A DNA stretch of 64,000 nucleotides. Origin: Ochrobactrum sp. RH2CCR150 (GTDB lineage: Bacteria; Pseudomonadota; Alphaproteobacteria; Rhizobiales; Rhizobiaceae). The stretch spans positions 1 to 64,000 of the forward strand of contig JACGXE010000017.1 of NCBI GenBank assembly GCA_014138095.1, given 5' to 3'. This document shows, piece by piece, positions 45,655 to 56,166 of this stretch (position 1 is its first letter; each line of letters starts with the position of its first letter). Below the pieces are notes generated by a model. It had not been told where the DNA came from. It searched no databases and worked only from the letters and a program-made list of their open reading frames with translations. A program made the translations under genes and the position numbers.

Positions 45655-46647
45655 TCAACTTCGAACAACGACAGCTCCGCCGGTCAGCCCTGCCCCGGCA
45701 GCAGTCAGAAGCAGAAATTCACCGTCAGCAAACCTCTTTTTGCTGTTTGAAATGGATAATGAAAGTGGGATGGTGGCGGCAGATGAATTTCCATAAGTTT
45801 CAATCGTCTGAACCGTCTTTGCCTGATCTATGCCGATATTATTGCATAGCGCGCCGAACATGCGCGCGTTGCCCTGATGCGGAATGAAGCGATCGACATC
45901 GTCGCCAGCAATCCCCACCTGATCCAGCACACGGCACGAAGCCTGCGTCATGAGGCCCAGCGCGCGAGAAAAAACCTCACGACCGTCCCGCATCGTCATC
46001 ATAAATTCTTCCGGCCCTATCTCCGATGAGAATGGGCGTATGCTACCGCCTGCCGGGATTTGGATCAAATCATAGCCACTTCCATCCGATAATAGGTCGG
46101 TAGCGATAATACCGCGCCGGGGATTCCGATCTGGCACGAGCACAACAGCACCTGCCGCATCGGCGAAGAGCACGGCACTTGCCCGTTCGGCAGGATTGAT
46201 ACGGCGGCTGAGGATATTTGCGGATGCCACCAGTACGGCACGACCTTGGGTGCGAACAAAACCATCGGCAAGAGTGAGTGCATAAAGAAAGCCGGAACAG
46301 GCACCGGCGAGATCAATCCCGCCCGATCGTGACAGTCCCAGCCGATGTGCAAGCAGCGGTGCGGAAGGTGGCAGAAGATAGTCCGGCGTGGAGGTTGCCA
46401 GCAATGTCAGTGCGATATCGTCAGGGGCGATTTCCGCATCTTCCAGCGCCATGCGGCCAGCTTCGGCGGCAAGGCCGCTCAGCGTGTCACCCTCCTCCGC
46501 CCAATAACGTGTCCGTATCCCTGTCCGACGTTCGATCCAGCCTGCTTCAAGTCCCAAACGTGTCTCGATTTCGGCATTCTCGACGCAGCGCGCCGGCACG
46601 GCGTGCCCGAAGCCCGCCAGCCGCGATGACCGACCCGCGATCATCAC
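45655..46647 (-). CDS. bioZ: BioZ, KAS III-like enzyme for pimeloyl-ACP formation
   Basis: A 330-residue FabH-like ketosynthase with the Cys-His-Asn triad in [15 protein letters not shown] and YGNSSAAT. In alphaproteobacteria BioZ condenses a glutaryl thioester with malonyl-ACP to feed biotin synthesis, replacing the BioC-BioH route. GTG at 46647 and ATG at 46644 both overlap the bioA stop. It is the last gene of bioBFDAZ. Confidence 0.92.
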   Translation of the reverse strand: MMIAGRSSRLAGFGHAVPARCVENAEIETRLGLEAGWIERRTGIRTRYWAEEGDTLSGLAAEAGRMALEDAEIAPDDIALTLLATSTPDYLLPPSAPLLAHRLGLSRSGGIDLAGACSGFLYALTLADGFVRTQGRAVLVASANILSRRINPAERASAVLFADAAGAVVLVPDRNPRRGIIATDLLSDGSGYDLIQIPAGGSIRPFSSEIGPEEFMMTMRDGREVFSRALGLMTQASCRVLDQVGIAGDDVDRFIPHQGNARMFGALCNNIGIDQAKTVQTIETYGNSSAATIPLSLSISNSKKRFADGEFLLLTAAGAGLTGGAVVVRS

Positions 46648-47909
46648 ACGCGCTCCAGAATGATCGAGGCGACTTCATCGATGGCGTCGAAGGCACGGGC
46701 CAGATCGTCTGATGTCGAACAATAGGGGGGCATCAGATAAACTACGTTGCCGAGCGGCCGGATGACAAACCCGCGCTCGCGGAACAGACGCCGCATGCGT
46801 GGCCCGACTTCGGCCAGATAACCGCCGGAAGGCACCACGAGATCGAGTGCTGCTATGGTGCCCACCTGCCGGAGATTGGTGAAACGTCTGTCATCGGCAA
46901 AGCGCCGCAGATGGTCCCCCAGCGTCTGTTCCAGTTGCCCGATACGCTGCGCCACCGGCTCATCCCGCCAGACCTGGAGATTCGCGACGGCAGTGGCGCA
47001 GGCAATCGGATTGGCGGTATAGGAACTCGAATGGAAAAAGGTCTTGCGGCGGTCGGTCGAAAAATGCGCATCGAAGATATCGCCGCTGCACAGCGTGGCC
47101 GCCAGCGGCAGGGAACCGCCGGTCAGGCCCTTCGACGTGCACAGGATATCCGGAGAAATTCCGGCTTGCTCGCATGCGAAAAGACTTCCGGTCCGGCCCC
47201 AGCCGGTCATAACCTCATCGGCAATGAACAGGCAGCCATGGCGTTCGGTAATCTGTTTCAGCCCGGCCAGAACATCTGCGCCATACATCTTCATGCCGCC
47301 GGCGCCGAGCACCAGCGGCTCAATCAACAGGGCGGCGACACGGCCTGAACGGCAGAAATGTTCAAGCATATCGAGGGTGGCCTGCACGCTGCCCTGTTCC
47401 GGAAAAGCCAGACGGTCGACGCCGAAGAGCAGCGGCTCGTAAGCAGCATTGAACACGCCACGTTCGCCGGTGGACATGGTGCCGATCGTATCGCCATGAT
47501 AGCCATGTTCCATCACCACGATGCGATCGCGTTTTTCTCCGCGGTTATGGAAATAACCGAGCGCCATTTTCAGTGCCACTTCCACTGCGGTCGAGCCGCT
47601 ATCGGAATAAAACACGTGTTCCAGCCCGGCGGGGGCAATGTCGATCAGCCCTCTTGCCAGCGCCTCGGCAGGCTCGTGGGAAAATTCCGCAAAAATCACC
47701 TGATCGAAGGCCTCCGTCGCGGCACGGATGGCGGCCATGATCGCCGGGTGCCGGTGACCATGGGTGATGACCCACCAGGATGAAATCGCATCGAACAGCC
47801 GAGTGCCATCCTCATCGACGAGATAGGCACCCTGCGTCGACACGATGCGTTTCATCGGCGGCTCCAGCCCGTGCTGGGTGAAGGGATGCCAGATGGGCGA
47901 AGGGCTCAT
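46644..47909 (-). CDS. bioA: Adenosylmethionine-8-amino-7-oxononanoate aminotransferase
   Basis: A 421-residue class III aminotransferase with WHPFTQHG at the N terminus, [27 protein letters not shown] and the PLP-lysine in [16 protein letters not shown]. It converts KAPA to DAPA with SAM as amino donor. The start overlaps the bioD stop. Confidence 0.95.
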   Translation of the reverse strand: MSPSPIWHPFTQHGLEPPMKRIVSTQGAYLVDEDGTRLFDAISSWWVITHGHRHPAIMAAIRAATEAFDQVIFAEFSHEPAEALARGLIDIAPAGLEHVFYSDSGSTAVEVALKMALGYFHNRGEKRDRIVVMEHGYHGDTIGTMSTGERGVFNAAYEPLLFGVDRLAFPEQGSVQATLDMLEHFCRSGRVAALLIEPLVLGAGGMKMYGADVLAGLKQITERHGCLFIADEVMTGWGRTGSLFACEQAGISPDILCTSKGLTGGSLPLAATLCSGDIFDAHFSTDRRKTFFHSSSYTANPIACATAVANLQVWRDEPVAQRIGQLEQTLGDHLRRFADDRRFTNLRQVGTIAALDLVVPSGGYLAEVGPRMRRLFRERGFVIRPLGNVVYLMPPYCSTSDDLARAFDAIDEVASIILERV

Positions 47910-48544
47910 GCCGTAGCCTCCAGAAAATCGGCAGGATTAAATTGCCGGGCGAAAGCCTGATGCAGCGCCCCGGCGGTCATCTGAGGCAAACGCGGCAGAC
48001 GGCCGAGTGCACGAACCCCGCCGATATCGGTGATGATGCGCTCATTTTCCGCGTGCTCGTCGCCGATGAAAACCAGGCCATGCACCGGAATGGCCCGTAA
48101 CCGCAGCGCCTCAAGCGACAGCAGCGTGTGGTTGATGGTGCCGAGCGCAGTTCTGGCGCAAAGGATCAGCGGTATTTGCCAGCCGGCGAAGATATCGGCA
48201 AACAGCAATTTGTCGGTCAACGGCACCAGAAGCCCGCCCGCCCCTTCAATTACCAGCGGCCCCTCCGTTTCCGGCGGTTGCAGGAGTGCGGGATCGATCG
48301 TCACATTCTCGAGACGCGCCGAAAGATGCGGCGAGGCCGGCATTTTGAGGCGATAAGCTTCCGGCAGGATGCGGGTGCGCGGCGCACCACCCAGCCGCTC
48401 CACGGTCTGGCTATCGGTCTCCTCTTCCAGCCCGGATTGGACCGGCTTCCAGTAGGAAGCCTGCAGGGCGTGGGTAAGCGCTGCGGCAAAAACCGTCTTG
48501 CCGATGCCCGTATCGGTGCCGGAAATGACGAAACGAAGGCTCAT
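47906..48544 (-). CDS. bioD: Dethiobiotin synthetase
   Basis: A 212-residue BioD with the P-loop [23 protein letters not shown] and [12 protein letters not shown]. It closes the ureido ring on DAPA with CO2 and ATP. Overlaps bioF and bioA by 4 bases each. Confidence 0.95.
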   Translation of the reverse strand: MSLRFVISGTDTGIGKTVFAAALTHALQASYWKPVQSGLEEETDSQTVERLGGAPRTRILPEAYRLKMPASPHLSARLENVTIDPALLQPPETEGPLVIEGAGGLLVPLTDKLLFADIFAGWQIPLILCARTALGTINHTLLSLEALRLRAIPVHGLVFIGDEHAENERIITDIGGVRALGRLPRLPQMTAGALHQAFARQFNPADFLEATA

Positions 48545-49686
48545 GCCCGTTCCTCCTTCAATGCGAAGGCAAGATGCCCGACCATATCGGCAATCTGGCT
48601 TTCATCCACATTCAGCGTGATGGAAAGACGCAGGCGCGCCGTTCCCTCGGGCACCGTCGGCGGGCGGATCGCCCGTACGTCAAAACCGCTTTCACGCAGG
48701 TGCGCAGCTATGCCGAGCGAACGGGCGTTGTCGCCGATTATCACCGGCATGATCTGCGAACCGCTGGGTGTGACCCCGAGCCGGGAGTTTAGTTCTTCAC
48801 CGGCAAAATTTATCAGTTCCGCCAGCCGCGACTGCCGCCAACCTTCCTCGGCGATGATCAACAAGGCTTCCCGCACCGCCGCCGCCATTAGCGGCGAAGG
48901 CGCGGTGGAATAGATGAAACCCCGGGCGCGGTTGATGAGGTAGTCGGCAAGAACCGCAGGCGCGCTCAGAAGTGCGCCGGAAAGGCCAAGCGCCTTGCCG
49001 CAGGTGTGCAGCGCCACCACATTGCCCCGCCCTTCCAGTTCTGCCGCAAGGCCACGACCACCGGGTCCGAAAACGCCGGTGGCATGCGCCTCATCGACCA
49101 CAAGAAAACCGCCATGCCGTTCGGCAAGTTCGGCAAGCGCCGCAAGCGGCGCCCGGTCGCCATCCATGGAGTAAAGGCTTTCAACCGCGATCCACGGCCG
49201 TCCACGACCGCCAGCCTGACGCCAGCGGCTTATTTCCCGCTCGAATGCCCCGACCTCGTTATGCGGCACGGCGAGCGCCTGCGCCTTGCCGGCCGCTATA
49301 CCATCATGCACGCTCGCATGGATCAGCGCATCGTAGAGCACAAGATCGTCCCGCAGCGGAAAGGTGGAAAAAAGTGCGACATTGGCGGCGAAACCGCTAC
49401 CGAAATAGATCGTTTTTTCCGTACCGAAAAACGCGGCTGCCTCCGCCTCCAGCGCCTCATGTTCCGGGTGGTTGCCGCGCAGCAAGCGTGAGCCGCCAGC
49501 GCCGACCGGCACGCCCCTTTCGATTGCTTCGGTCATCGCCGCCTTCAGCCGGGGTGCATCGGCAAGTCCGAGATAGTCGTTGGAGGTGAAATCGATCCCC
49601 TGCTGGGGAGAGAGCGCCCGTAGCCGCGATTTGCGGTGCAGACCGGCAAGTTTCACCTCGTAAGCGGAGAGTGCCGATGCGCTCAC
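48541..49686 (-). CDS. bioF: 8-amino-7-oxononanoate synthase
   Basis: A 381-residue PLP enzyme of the alpha-oxoamine synthase family: [46 protein letters not shown] and the PLP-lysine in [11 protein letters not shown]. It condenses pimeloyl-ACP with alanine to give KAPA. Start overlaps the bioB stop. Confidence 0.95.
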   Translation of the reverse strand: MSASALSAYEVKLAGLHRKSRLRALSPQQGIDFTSNDYLGLADAPRLKAAMTEAIERGVPVGAGGSRLLRGNHPEHEALEAEAAAFFGTEKTIYFGSGFAANVALFSTFPLRDDLVLYDALIHASVHDGIAAGKAQALAVPHNEVGAFEREISRWRQAGGRGRPWIAVESLYSMDGDRAPLAALAELAERHGGFLVVDEAHATGVFGPGGRGLAAELEGRGNVVALHTCGKALGLSGALLSAPAVLADYLINRARGFIYSTAPSPLMAAAVREALLIIAEEGWRQSRLAELINFAGEELNSRLGVTPSGSQIMPVIIGDNARSLGIAAHLRESGFDVRAIRPPTVPEGTARLRLSITLNVDESQIADMVGHLAFALKEERA

Positions 49687-50702
49687 CGGCCCTCTCCGGA
49701 TTGTGCAGGCTGCAACTCCATCGGCTTAAGACCCAGACGCCGGAACAGTGCCGTATCGTGATCCTCACCCGGATTATCGGCCGTCAGCAGCGTTTCACCG
49801 ACGAAAATGGAATTGGCTCCGGCCAGAAAACAGAGCGCCTGCGTTTCGTCGCTCATCTCGGTGCGCCCGGCGGAAAGCCGCACATGCGAACGCGGCATCA
49901 GGATTCGCGCCAGTGCGATGGTGCGGACGAAATCGATCGGGTCGACCGGATCGGCGTCGGCGAGCTTGGAACCGGGGATCGGGATCAGCATGTTGATCGG
50001 CACGCTTTCCGGTGGAACCGGCAGATTGGCGAGCGTCACCAGCATCGAAATGCGGTCCTCGACCGTTTCCCCCATGCCGAGAATGCCGCCGGCACAGACC
50101 TTGATACCCGCATCACGGACATTGGCGAGCGTTTCCAGCCGATCTTCAAAAGTGCGGGTAGTGATGATCTGCGAATAAAAGCGCTCGGACGTATCGACGT
50201 TATGATTGTAATAATCGAGCCCCGCATCAGCGAGCCGTTCGGATTGCTCCGGTGTCAGCATGCCGAGTGTCATGCAGGTCTCCATACCGAGCGCCTTGAC
50301 ACCCTCGACCATCGCCACCACGGCCTCCATATCGCGTTCCTTGGGATTGCGCCAGGCCGCGCCCATGCAATAACGCGTCGCCCCACCTTCCTTCGCCTTG
50401 CGCGCCTCGGCCAGCACCCGCTGCACCTCCATGAGCTTGGAGGCCTTCAGACCCGTCGGGTTGCGCGCGGACTGGCTGCAGTAACTGCAATCCTCGGGGC
50501 ATCCACCCGTTTTGATGGACAGGAGCCTGCTCATCTGGATGGCATTGGCATCGAAATGACGGCGATGCACCTGTTGGGCTTGGAAAAGCAGATCGTTAAA
50601 AGCTAAATTATAGATAAAAATAGCCTCTGAGATCGAGACTCGACCTGCCTTTGACCCAAAAAAATCCTTATCTCGTACTGATGGCATCGATTTTTGATAC
50701 AA
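49683..50702 (-). CDS. bioB: Biotin synthase
   Basis: A 339-residue radical SAM enzyme with the 4Fe-4S cysteines in [14 protein letters not shown] and the rest of the family core ([24 protein letters not shown]). It inserts sulfur into dethiobiotin. The start is taken as TTG at 50702, which has GGAGAG six bases ahead; ATG at 50687 has no ribosome-binding site and is the alternative. The frame is open to 50855 but that part crosses the promoter and a BioR-type box. Confidence 0.92.
   Translation of the reverse strand: MYQKSMPSVRDKDFFGSKAGRVSISEAIFIYNLAFNDLLFQAQQVHRRHFDANAIQMSRLLSIKTGGCPEDCSYCSQSARNPTGLKASKLMEVQRVLAEARKAKEGGATRYCMGAAWRNPKERDMEAVVAMVEGVKALGMETCMTLGMLTPEQSERLADAGLDYYNHNVDTSERFYSQIITTRTFEDRLETLANVRDAGIKVCAGGILGMGETVEDRISMLVTLANLPVPPESVPINMLIPIPGSKLADADPVDPIDFVRTIALARILMPRSHVRLSAGRTEMSDETQALCFLAGANSIFVGETLLTADNPGEDHDTALFRRLGLKPMELQPAQSGEGR
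50608..50617. promoter_or_regulatory. TTATAGATAA, exact BioR-box match inside bioB
   Basis: A 10-of-10 match to the BioR palindrome TTATCTATAA (read from the minus strand), but located within the coding frame of bioB, encoding part of IFIYNLAF. It could be an accessory roadblock site or chance, since the codons are also family-conserved. Confidence 0.35.
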
Positions 50703-50742
50703 TTTGGGCTCTCCGTCGTCATAATGTAGATTTATATTTTTT

Positions 50743-50752
50743 TTATCTATGA
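50743..50752. promoter_or_regulatory. BioR-type operator in the bioB promoter
   Basis: TTATCTATGA differs from the BioR consensus TTATCTATAA at one position and lies 41 bases upstream of the bioB start, embedded in an AT-rich promoter-like stretch. With the matching site before the GntR gene at 51124-51780, it supports repression of the operon by BioR. Confidence 0.65.
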
Positions 50753-50754
50753 TT

Positions 50755-51123
50755 CTGCGCAGACGCAAGATGCCACATTGAGAAGTGACCGGCCGATTGC
50801 CACCGCCCGCCTGAACTTGGGTCGATCGGCCTCGGGACGTGCTTAACGACGTCATTAGTGACGTGTCTTATGCGGGGGTGAGTATGCGCGGCGATGTCCT
50901 TGGGTTGGAACGGCGGCCGCGATGACGGCATCTTAGAGCTAAAGGAAATGCTCCCCACCGCCCGCGCCACCGAACAGACGTGGAATGAATTCCTAGAAGA
51001 CTTCGTCTCAGACTCCGAGGTGGTCGAACGGTTCAGGGGCAGCTCAAGGCGGCGGCAACCGGCCGGCTACATTGAGAAGAACGTAATCGTACGCGCAGCG
51101 AAAGCGTTTGGAGAAGGACTTTT
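50755..51123. other. No recognisable gene between bioB and bioR
   Basis: About 370 bases. A rightward open frame of 143 codons starts at 50894 but has no domain and runs antisense into the GntR gene, so it is not called. The segment may be the remnant of an insertion, but no family could be named. Confidence 0.4.
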
Positions 51124-51780
51124 TTATGTCGTTCGTGAGAGGACCATATGCGCGCGCGCAACAGGTTTTTCGGCAAGCCTCAAAATATGGCGCTCAAGCG
51201 TACCAACCGCTCCACCCACATTGCCCATTCTAAGGCAATGGAGAATGCTCTCATGGTCTGAATCCACACGCTGCGCCCAACCGGAACGCCCTGCGACGAA
51301 GAGAAACCGCGAACCGATCAAATGAAGATCATCAATTTCAGCAAGCAATCTTGGCATGTCGCACGGCGTCAGCAGCAGTCGGTGGAACTGTCTATTTGCC
51401 TCTTCTCGCTCGGTTATATCGTTAGCATGAATACCAGTACGATTAATGGCATCAGCCTCGTCCAGGAGGAATGGCGTCAAATGCGGAGCCGCATGACGAA
51501 GTGCTAGACCCTCAAGCACAGAACGCATTCGCGCAACTTCTTCGACCTCTGCCAATGTGAACGATGCAACTCTTACGCCCCGACGCGCTTCGCTTACTGC
51601 GAGCCCCTGAGCTTCGAGACGCCGAAAAGCCTCTCGGACTGGAACATGACTAGCACCGAATTCCTCGGCAATGTGGTCTTGCCTGAGCTTTGCGCCAGGC
51701 GCTAAAGCACCGGTGACAATCCGGTCAGCCAGAACGCGGCTAATCTTGTTCGCGATGGTGTCTTCTGTTGTCGTATTCAT
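51124..51780 (-). CDS. bioR: GntR-family regulator, probable BioR
   Basis: A 218-residue GntR regulator: winged HTH at about 10-75 (LADRIVTGALAPGAKLRQDHIAEEFGASHVPVREAFRRLEAQGL) and a C-terminal FCD-type domain (VEEVARMRSVLEGLALRHA...HESILHCLRMGNVGGAVGTLERHI). BioR is the GntR repressor of bioBFDAZ in alphaproteobacteria. The assignment rests on the adjacent operon and on BioR-type boxes before bioB and before this gene (51784-51793). On sequence alone it could be another FCD regulator. Confidence 0.7.
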   Translation of the reverse strand: MNTTTEDTIANKISRVLADRIVTGALAPGAKLRQDHIAEEFGASHVPVREAFRRLEAQGLAVSEARRGVRVASFTLAEVEEVARMRSVLEGLALRHAAPHLTPFLLDEADAINRTGIHANDITEREEANRQFHRLLLTPCDMPRLLAEIDDLHLIGSRFLFVAGRSGWAQRVDSDHESILHCLRMGNVGGAVGTLERHILRLAEKPVARAHMVLSRTT

Positions 51781-51783
51781 GTG

Positions 51784-51793
51784 TCATAGATAT
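51784..51793. promoter_or_regulatory. BioR-type box before the GntR gene
   Basis: ATATCTATGA on the minus strand matches the BioR consensus at 8 of 10 positions and the bioB-promoter box at 9 of 10. It lies 4 bases upstream of the start codon, in the 5' leader, a position suited to autorepression. Confidence 0.5.
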
Positions 51794-51853
51794 TTTTTTC
51801 GCAAGGATATGTCGACGTTAATTGTGCAACTATTCCGGCACTGTCAGGGTGAG

Positions 51854-52825
51854 TTAGCGCGGATCAGATCTTGGAAGTGAGCGGGCCATTTTCGTTGCCA
51901 TCGAGAGCAGGTTCAGAAGTGCTGGATCGTGGTTCGAGGGCAACCAGACAGCCGAAAATGCGATGGGTTGTTGTTCGTCTCGGATTGGCAGGGAAGCCAC
52001 GTTGCCAGTAACGGCTAATGCCCCCTCCTTGACAAAGAGCGAAATACCGTGGCCGGCCGCGATCATTGATAACAACGAGCTACGACCGACTGCAAAGCGA
52101 CGGATGTTCGGTGTTTGCCACTTCCCTGCCGATCGCGCCACAACCAGATCATGCACCTGTGGGCCGGTGCCGTCTTGGCGGACGAGGAAGGTTTCTTCAG
52201 CGAGCTGACGCCAATCAACTTCTTGCTGCGAGGTCAGCGGATGCCGTACTGGCAGCATGACCATCAACCGATCATGCCATACAATTTTCGAATTAAGGTC
52301 AGGAAAGTCATGGGTTTTGGCCATGAACGCGACGTCAATTCTGCCCTCGCGCAGCATGAATTGAGAGCGACGTGCTGTGCTTTCAATGATTTGTAGCCGA
52401 ACCCCAGGATAGTTGATGTGAAACTGATCCAACAACCGCTCAAGAGAGCTACCAGTCGTGAGTGCATAGACACCTATACGCAGTTCACCTTCCTCACCAC
52501 GCGAATGCGTTTGGGCCGTTTTAATCGCATAATCAAGAATTTCCATGGCTTCCTTGACGTATTCAATGAAGCGGCGTCCGGCTTTTGTTAGGCGGACACC
52601 CCGAGTGTTTCGGTCAAACAGGAGAATGCCAAGATCATCTTCCAATGCCTTGACCCGCGAACTGACACTCGATTGGCTAGTACCAAGTGCTTGGGCCGCG
52701 CGATAAAAACTGAGATATTCAGCAACTGCCAGGGTTTGGACCAGTGCTGCCATTGGGATTCTGCCGCTTAAGAGCGAAGGGACATTCCCCGTATCGCGAG
52801 AGCCGTTAATTCTACGTCGGCGCAT
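51854..52825 (-). CDS. LysR-family regulator of the type linked to trb clusters
   Basis: A 323-residue LysR regulator with an unusual N-terminal extension (MRRRRINGSRDTGNVPSLLSGRIP) before the winged HTH (ALVQTLAVAEYLSFYRAAQALGTSQSSVSSRVKALEDD). Proteins with this extension are commonly found beside trb operons of alphaproteobacterial integrative elements, from family memory. Here it is separated from traG by the biotin operon and an IS110 remnant. Effector domain blocks (RIGVYALTTGSSLERLLDQF, TGPQVHDLVV) are intact. Confidence 0.87.
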   Translation of the reverse strand: MRRRRINGSRDTGNVPSLLSGRIPMAALVQTLAVAEYLSFYRAAQALGTSQSSVSSRVKALEDDLGILLFDRNTRGVRLTKAGRRFIEYVKEAMEILDYAIKTAQTHSRGEEGELRIGVYALTTGSSLERLLDQFHINYPGVRLQIIESTARRSQFMLREGRIDVAFMAKTHDFPDLNSKIVWHDRLMVMLPVRHPLTSQQEVDWRQLAEETFLVRQDGTGPQVHDLVVARSAGKWQTPNIRRFAVGRSSLLSMIAAGHGISLFVKEGALAVTGNVASLPIRDEQQPIAFSAVWLPSNHDPALLNLLSMATKMARSLPRSDPR

Positions 52826-53016
52826 ATCAACTTACATCCTCGGAAAAGGAAGTGCACGAGGTTCCAGCCGTGAAAGTGGCTTCATGCGAGCCTTATTGTA
52901 CTTGTCACACGATGCGGAGTTAGCGTTGGGTCGGGAACTCATCGGAAATCTCCATTCGTGCACTCGAAAAGCAACCTGCCGGCGAAGGTGAACCACGTCA
53001 CCGGCAGGGTGCGTTC

Positions 53017-53844
53017 TTATCCTCGCGCGAAATCCAAAAGATCTGCGTTGAGCTTGTCCTGATGGGTGGAAGCCAGACCATGAGGAGCGCCCGCATAGAT
53101 CTTCAGTGTCGCGTTCGGCACAATTTTGGCCGTCAGTTCACCAGCGTGGGCAATGGGAACGATCTGATCGTCGTCACCGTGAATGATGAGCGTCGGAACG
53201 TCAATCTTTCGCAGGTCCTCGGTGTAGTCAACCTCCGAAAACTCCTGAACTGAGGCATACTGGGCCAAAATGCCGCCATTCATGCCCTGTAACCAGAAGC
53301 TTTCGCGCAAACCATCGTTGATCGCGACCCCTTCGCGGTTGAAACCGAAGAAGGGAATGGCAAGGTTGCGATAGAAGTCGGAACGGTTGTCGAGCACGTT
53401 CTTACGGATACCGTCGAACACGTCGAGCGGCAGGCCGCCCGGCCATTCCTTCGTCGAGATCATGATCGGCGGGACAGCCCCAACGAGAACGGCCTTCGCT
53501 ACGCGTGCCGTACCATGACGACCAATATAGCGTGCGACTTCGCCACCACCGGTCGAATGGCCAACCATGATAGCGTTCTTCAGATCAAGCGTGTCCATGA
53601 CGGTAGCCAGATCGTCTGCCCATGTGTCCATGTCATTACCGGTTGCTGGCTGATCCGAGCGTCCGTGACCGCGCCGATCATGGGCGACGACGCGAAAGCC
53701 TTGCTGAACGAGATACAGCATCTGTCCGTCCCATGCGTCGGCGCTGAGCGGCCAACCATGCGAAAAGACGAAGGGCTGGGCGTCCTTGTTGCCCCAATCC
53801 TTGTAAAAAATGCGGGTTCCATCCTGCGTGGTGACGTAGCTCAT
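53017..53844 (-). CDS. Alpha/beta hydrolase, cofactor-free chloroperoxidase/arylesterase type
   Basis: A 275-residue serine hydrolase with the triad visible: nucleophile Ser in GHSTGGGE, Asp in HGDDDQIVP and His in [22 protein letters not shown] forms the oxyanion region. Members are esterases with incidental perhydrolase (haloperoxidase) activity. The FAD monooxygenase at 53927 lies upstream on the same strand with an 82-base gap, so the two may be co-expressed. No signal peptide. Confidence 0.9.
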   Translation of the reverse strand: MSYVTTQDGTRIFYKDWGNKDAQPFVFSHGWPLSADAWDGQMLYLVQQGFRVVAHDRRGHGRSDQPATGNDMDTWADDLATVMDTLDLKNAIMVGHSTGGGEVARYIGRHGTARVAKAVLVGAVPPIMISTKEWPGGLPLDVFDGIRKNVLDNRSDFYRNLAIPFFGFNREGVAINDGLRESFWLQGMNGGILAQYASVQEFSEVDYTEDLRKIDVPTLIIHGDDDQIVPIAHAGELTAKIVPNATLKIYAGAPHGLASTHQDKLNADLLDFARG

Positions 53845-53926
53845 AGTCGTTCTCCTTTATACATTGATGGTTGGTGGGGTTTTCATTCCCTCAAGACAGT
53901 ACGTCCCGAAGTGAATTCTTCATGGT

Positions 53927-55108
53927 TCAGCCGACCGCTGAACCGAGAAGGGAGTGGAACAGCAGATAATTGCCTGCTTCTGTGCCCTGCTTTTCGAGAT
54001 ATTTGCCATACATGACCTGTGGTAGCTCCCACTGGGCTAGGGCGGCTGTGATATCATCCGGTGTCGCGTCGAGTTCATCGGCGAGTGCGATCGCATTGGC
54101 TGCCGCTTTCGACGTGCTGGCGGCTGTGTGTGGACGGGGTATCGAGGCGGCGTCGCCTAAGATAAGGACGCGCCCCTTTACCATCTCGTCTGAAGCAAGA
54201 TCGCGGATTGCCTGCGCGAAAGGTTGGTCGGTCGCCTCGACGACCTCGCGAAACGGCGGAGGCAACAGATTTGCGGCATCTGCACGCAGATGTTTGACCC
54301 ACGCGTCGGCCAACTTTCCTTCCGGGATGGAATAACCGCGTTGCAGTCCGTCGCGATCCGTCATGATCTGCTGCAACTGATCGTCGTTGGCGACCCGATA
54401 CCAGACCCAGTTATAGAACCGGTGGCCCGGCCGCATGTCATTGCCTTCGCCCGGAACAAGATAACCGAGGATGTGCGAGCCCTTGTTGTTCGCGAAGCCA
54501 AAATCGCCATGCAGGTCAGCGCGTGCCGAATGCGGCATGTCCTCTTCCGGCACAAGTCCGCGCCAAGCGAGATAGCCTGCATAACTCGGCTGCACTTGTG
54601 GCCAGATAAGGGAGCGCACAGTGGAATTTCCACCATCGGCACCAATCAGCAAATCACCGATTTCAGCACTCCCATCATCGAAAAATGCCGTAACGCTGCT
54701 TGCTTCAGTATCCTGTTCGATCCGGGCGAGGCGTTTGCCGGAATGGTACCGCGCATCGCCGAACGCTTCTTTCAATGTTGAATAGATCAGCGACCACGAT
54801 GTCTGGGTCTGCGGCAAGAACTGTTTAGACTGGGTCGACCCATCCGGCCGGAACACCGTCCGATAGCCAGATCGCACACCCATTTCGTCGCGGTTCAGCT
54901 TCAAGCCAGCGCGACGGAACACCTCAACGACATCAGGCTGCAATACGATACCACCGCCACGGCTGTCGAGATCGTGCTCGGAGCGTTCGTAGATATCGAC
55001 GTCCCATCCGATGCTGCGCAGCATGGTGCCAGCAAATAATCCACCGAGCGAACCGCCGATAATCAGCGCCCTGCGACGGGTAGAGTTGGAAGAAAGGGTG
55101 GTCTGCAT
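53927..55108 (-). CDS. FAD-dependent aromatic monooxygenase
   Basis: A 393-residue class A flavoprotein monooxygenase: GGSLGGLFAG near the N terminus binds FAD, DGSAEIGDLLIGADGGNSTVR is the DG motif region, and LILGDAASIPRPHTAASTSKA is the GD motif. It resembles 2,6-dihydroxypyridine and urate-type hydroxylases. The ATG at 55108 has AGGAGG in front; the frame to 55135 is not needed. A 43-bp sequence identical to the promoter of the opposite operon precedes it at 55158-55200. Paralogue of the protein at 60386. Confidence 0.88.
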   Translation of the reverse strand: MQTTLSSNSTRRRALIIGGSLGGLFAGTMLRSIGWDVDIYERSEHDLDSRGGGIVLQPDVVEVFRRAGLKLNRDEMGVRSGYRTVFRPDGSTQSKQFLPQTQTSWSLIYSTLKEAFGDARYHSGKRLARIEQDTEASSVTAFFDDGSAEIGDLLIGADGGNSTVRSLIWPQVQPSYAGYLAWRGLVPEEDMPHSARADLHGDFGFANNKGSHILGYLVPGEGNDMRPGHRFYNWVWYRVANDDQLQQIMTDRDGLQRGYSIPEGKLADAWVKHLRADAANLLPPPFREVVEATDQPFAQAIRDLASDEMVKGRVLILGDAASIPRPHTAASTSKAAANAIALADELDATPDDITAALAQWELPQVMYGKYLEKQGTEAGNYLLFHSLLGSAVG

Positions 55109-55157
55109 GTGAGCCTCCTTGGTTTGTAAGGCCACACTGCATCAAAGCATCTATGAT

Positions 55158-55200
55158 GATAATCAGGCAAATATAGAGATGTTCATTGCGTCATGCGCAA
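55158..55200 (-). promoter_or_regulatory. Left copy of the 43-bp inverted promoter repeat
   Basis: A 43-base sequence identical, in inverse orientation, to 56167-56209. Read toward the FAD monooxygenase it contains TTGCGCATGACGCAA (5-base arms, LysR-like spacing) followed by an AT-rich TATATT. It ends 50 bases before the monooxygenase start. The most economical reading is a LysR-controlled promoter. Confidence 0.75.
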
Positions 55201-55239
55201 TGATGAAGCAATGGATTGTCATAAGGCGTTCTGATAATT

Positions 55240-56157
55240 CTATTTAATTTCCCAGTAAGGATGGGCACCGAAATGGTTTGCGAGGAAATCGAGAAAGCTC
55301 GCCACCTTTCGCGAGCCGCGGCGGTTCGGTTGGTAAACCGCCCAAATGGCACCTTCCTCAGCGCCCGGCGATGGCGTCCAGTCCTGCAGCACAGGCGTCA
55401 AACGGCCTGCGGCGATATCGCCGCCGACCAGCCAGGTGGGCATCAGTAGCAGACCTGCGCCCCCTATTGCCGCTTCCCTAAGAACTTCGGAATTGTTTGC
55501 ACGAAGATTTCCCGTCACAACAACCTTCGTCCGTTTGACATCGCGAGCGAGCGTCCAACTGTGTTCCGTTGTCTGGTAGTCGAAAAGCAGGCAGTTGTGT
55601 CGGGCCAGATCACCCGGTTCAGCCGGCGTTCCATGCTCACCAAGATAGTCAGGACTGCCACAGATAATTCGCCGATGCGGTGCCAGTTTTCGCGCGAGCA
55701 AGTTGGAGGAACTGAGCGCTCCAAGTCGAATCGCGATATCCAGCCGATCCTCGACGAGATTGGTCACAGCATCGCTCAGATGCAGGTCGAGCCGGATCTG
55801 CGGGTATTGTCGCAGAAAAGCAGGAAGCACCGGTGCAACATGCAAGCGGCCAAAAGCCACGGGCATCGTCACCTTGATCAAACCGCTTGGCGGGCCAGAT
55901 AATTCGCTGACAGCCCGGTCCGCATTCACGAGATCCTCAAGAATGCGACGGGCCTCTTCATAATATTGCTGGCCTGCCTCGGTCAGTGTCACACTTCGGG
56001 TCGATCGGTTCATCAGAAGCGTTCCGAGGCTTTCCTCCAGCACGTTCAACTGTCGAGTCAGTGATGAGGGCGCCTGTCCCAGACGCCTTGCCGCCGGAGC
56101 GAATCCACCATGTTCAACCACCGCTACGAAGGCATTCAACGCCGCGAACCGATCCAT
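55240..56157 (-). CDS. LysR-family regulator flanked by matching outward promoters
   Basis: A 305-residue LysR protein of the CrgA/DmlR type: winged HTH (FVAVVEHGGFAPAARRLGQAPSSLTRQLNVLEESLG), then PSGLIKVTMPVAFGRLHVAPVLPAFLRQYPQIRLDLHLSD. It is bounded by the two copies of the 43-bp element, one before its own start and one after its end. It would control the leftward monooxygenase/hydrolase operon and the rightward DsbA/LLM/hydrolase operon together. Confidence 0.9.
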   Translation of the reverse strand: MDRFAALNAFVAVVEHGGFAPAARRLGQAPSSLTRQLNVLEESLGTLLMNRSTRSVTLTEAGQQYYEEARRILEDLVNADRAVSELSGPPSGLIKVTMPVAFGRLHVAPVLPAFLRQYPQIRLDLHLSDAVTNLVEDRLDIAIRLGALSSSNLLARKLAPHRRIICGSPDYLGEHGTPAEPGDLARHNCLLFDYQTTEHSWTLARDVKRTKVVVTGNLRANNSEVLREAAIGGAGLLLMPTWLVGGDIAAGRLTPVLQDWTPSPGAEEGAIWAVYQPNRRGSRKVASFLDFLANHFGAHPYWEIK

Positions 56158-56166
56158 CTTTCACCT

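Noticed and set aside
50894..51325. Rightward open frame of 143 codons between bioB and bioR
   Set aside because: No domain or ribosome-binding site, and its end is antisense to the GntR gene.
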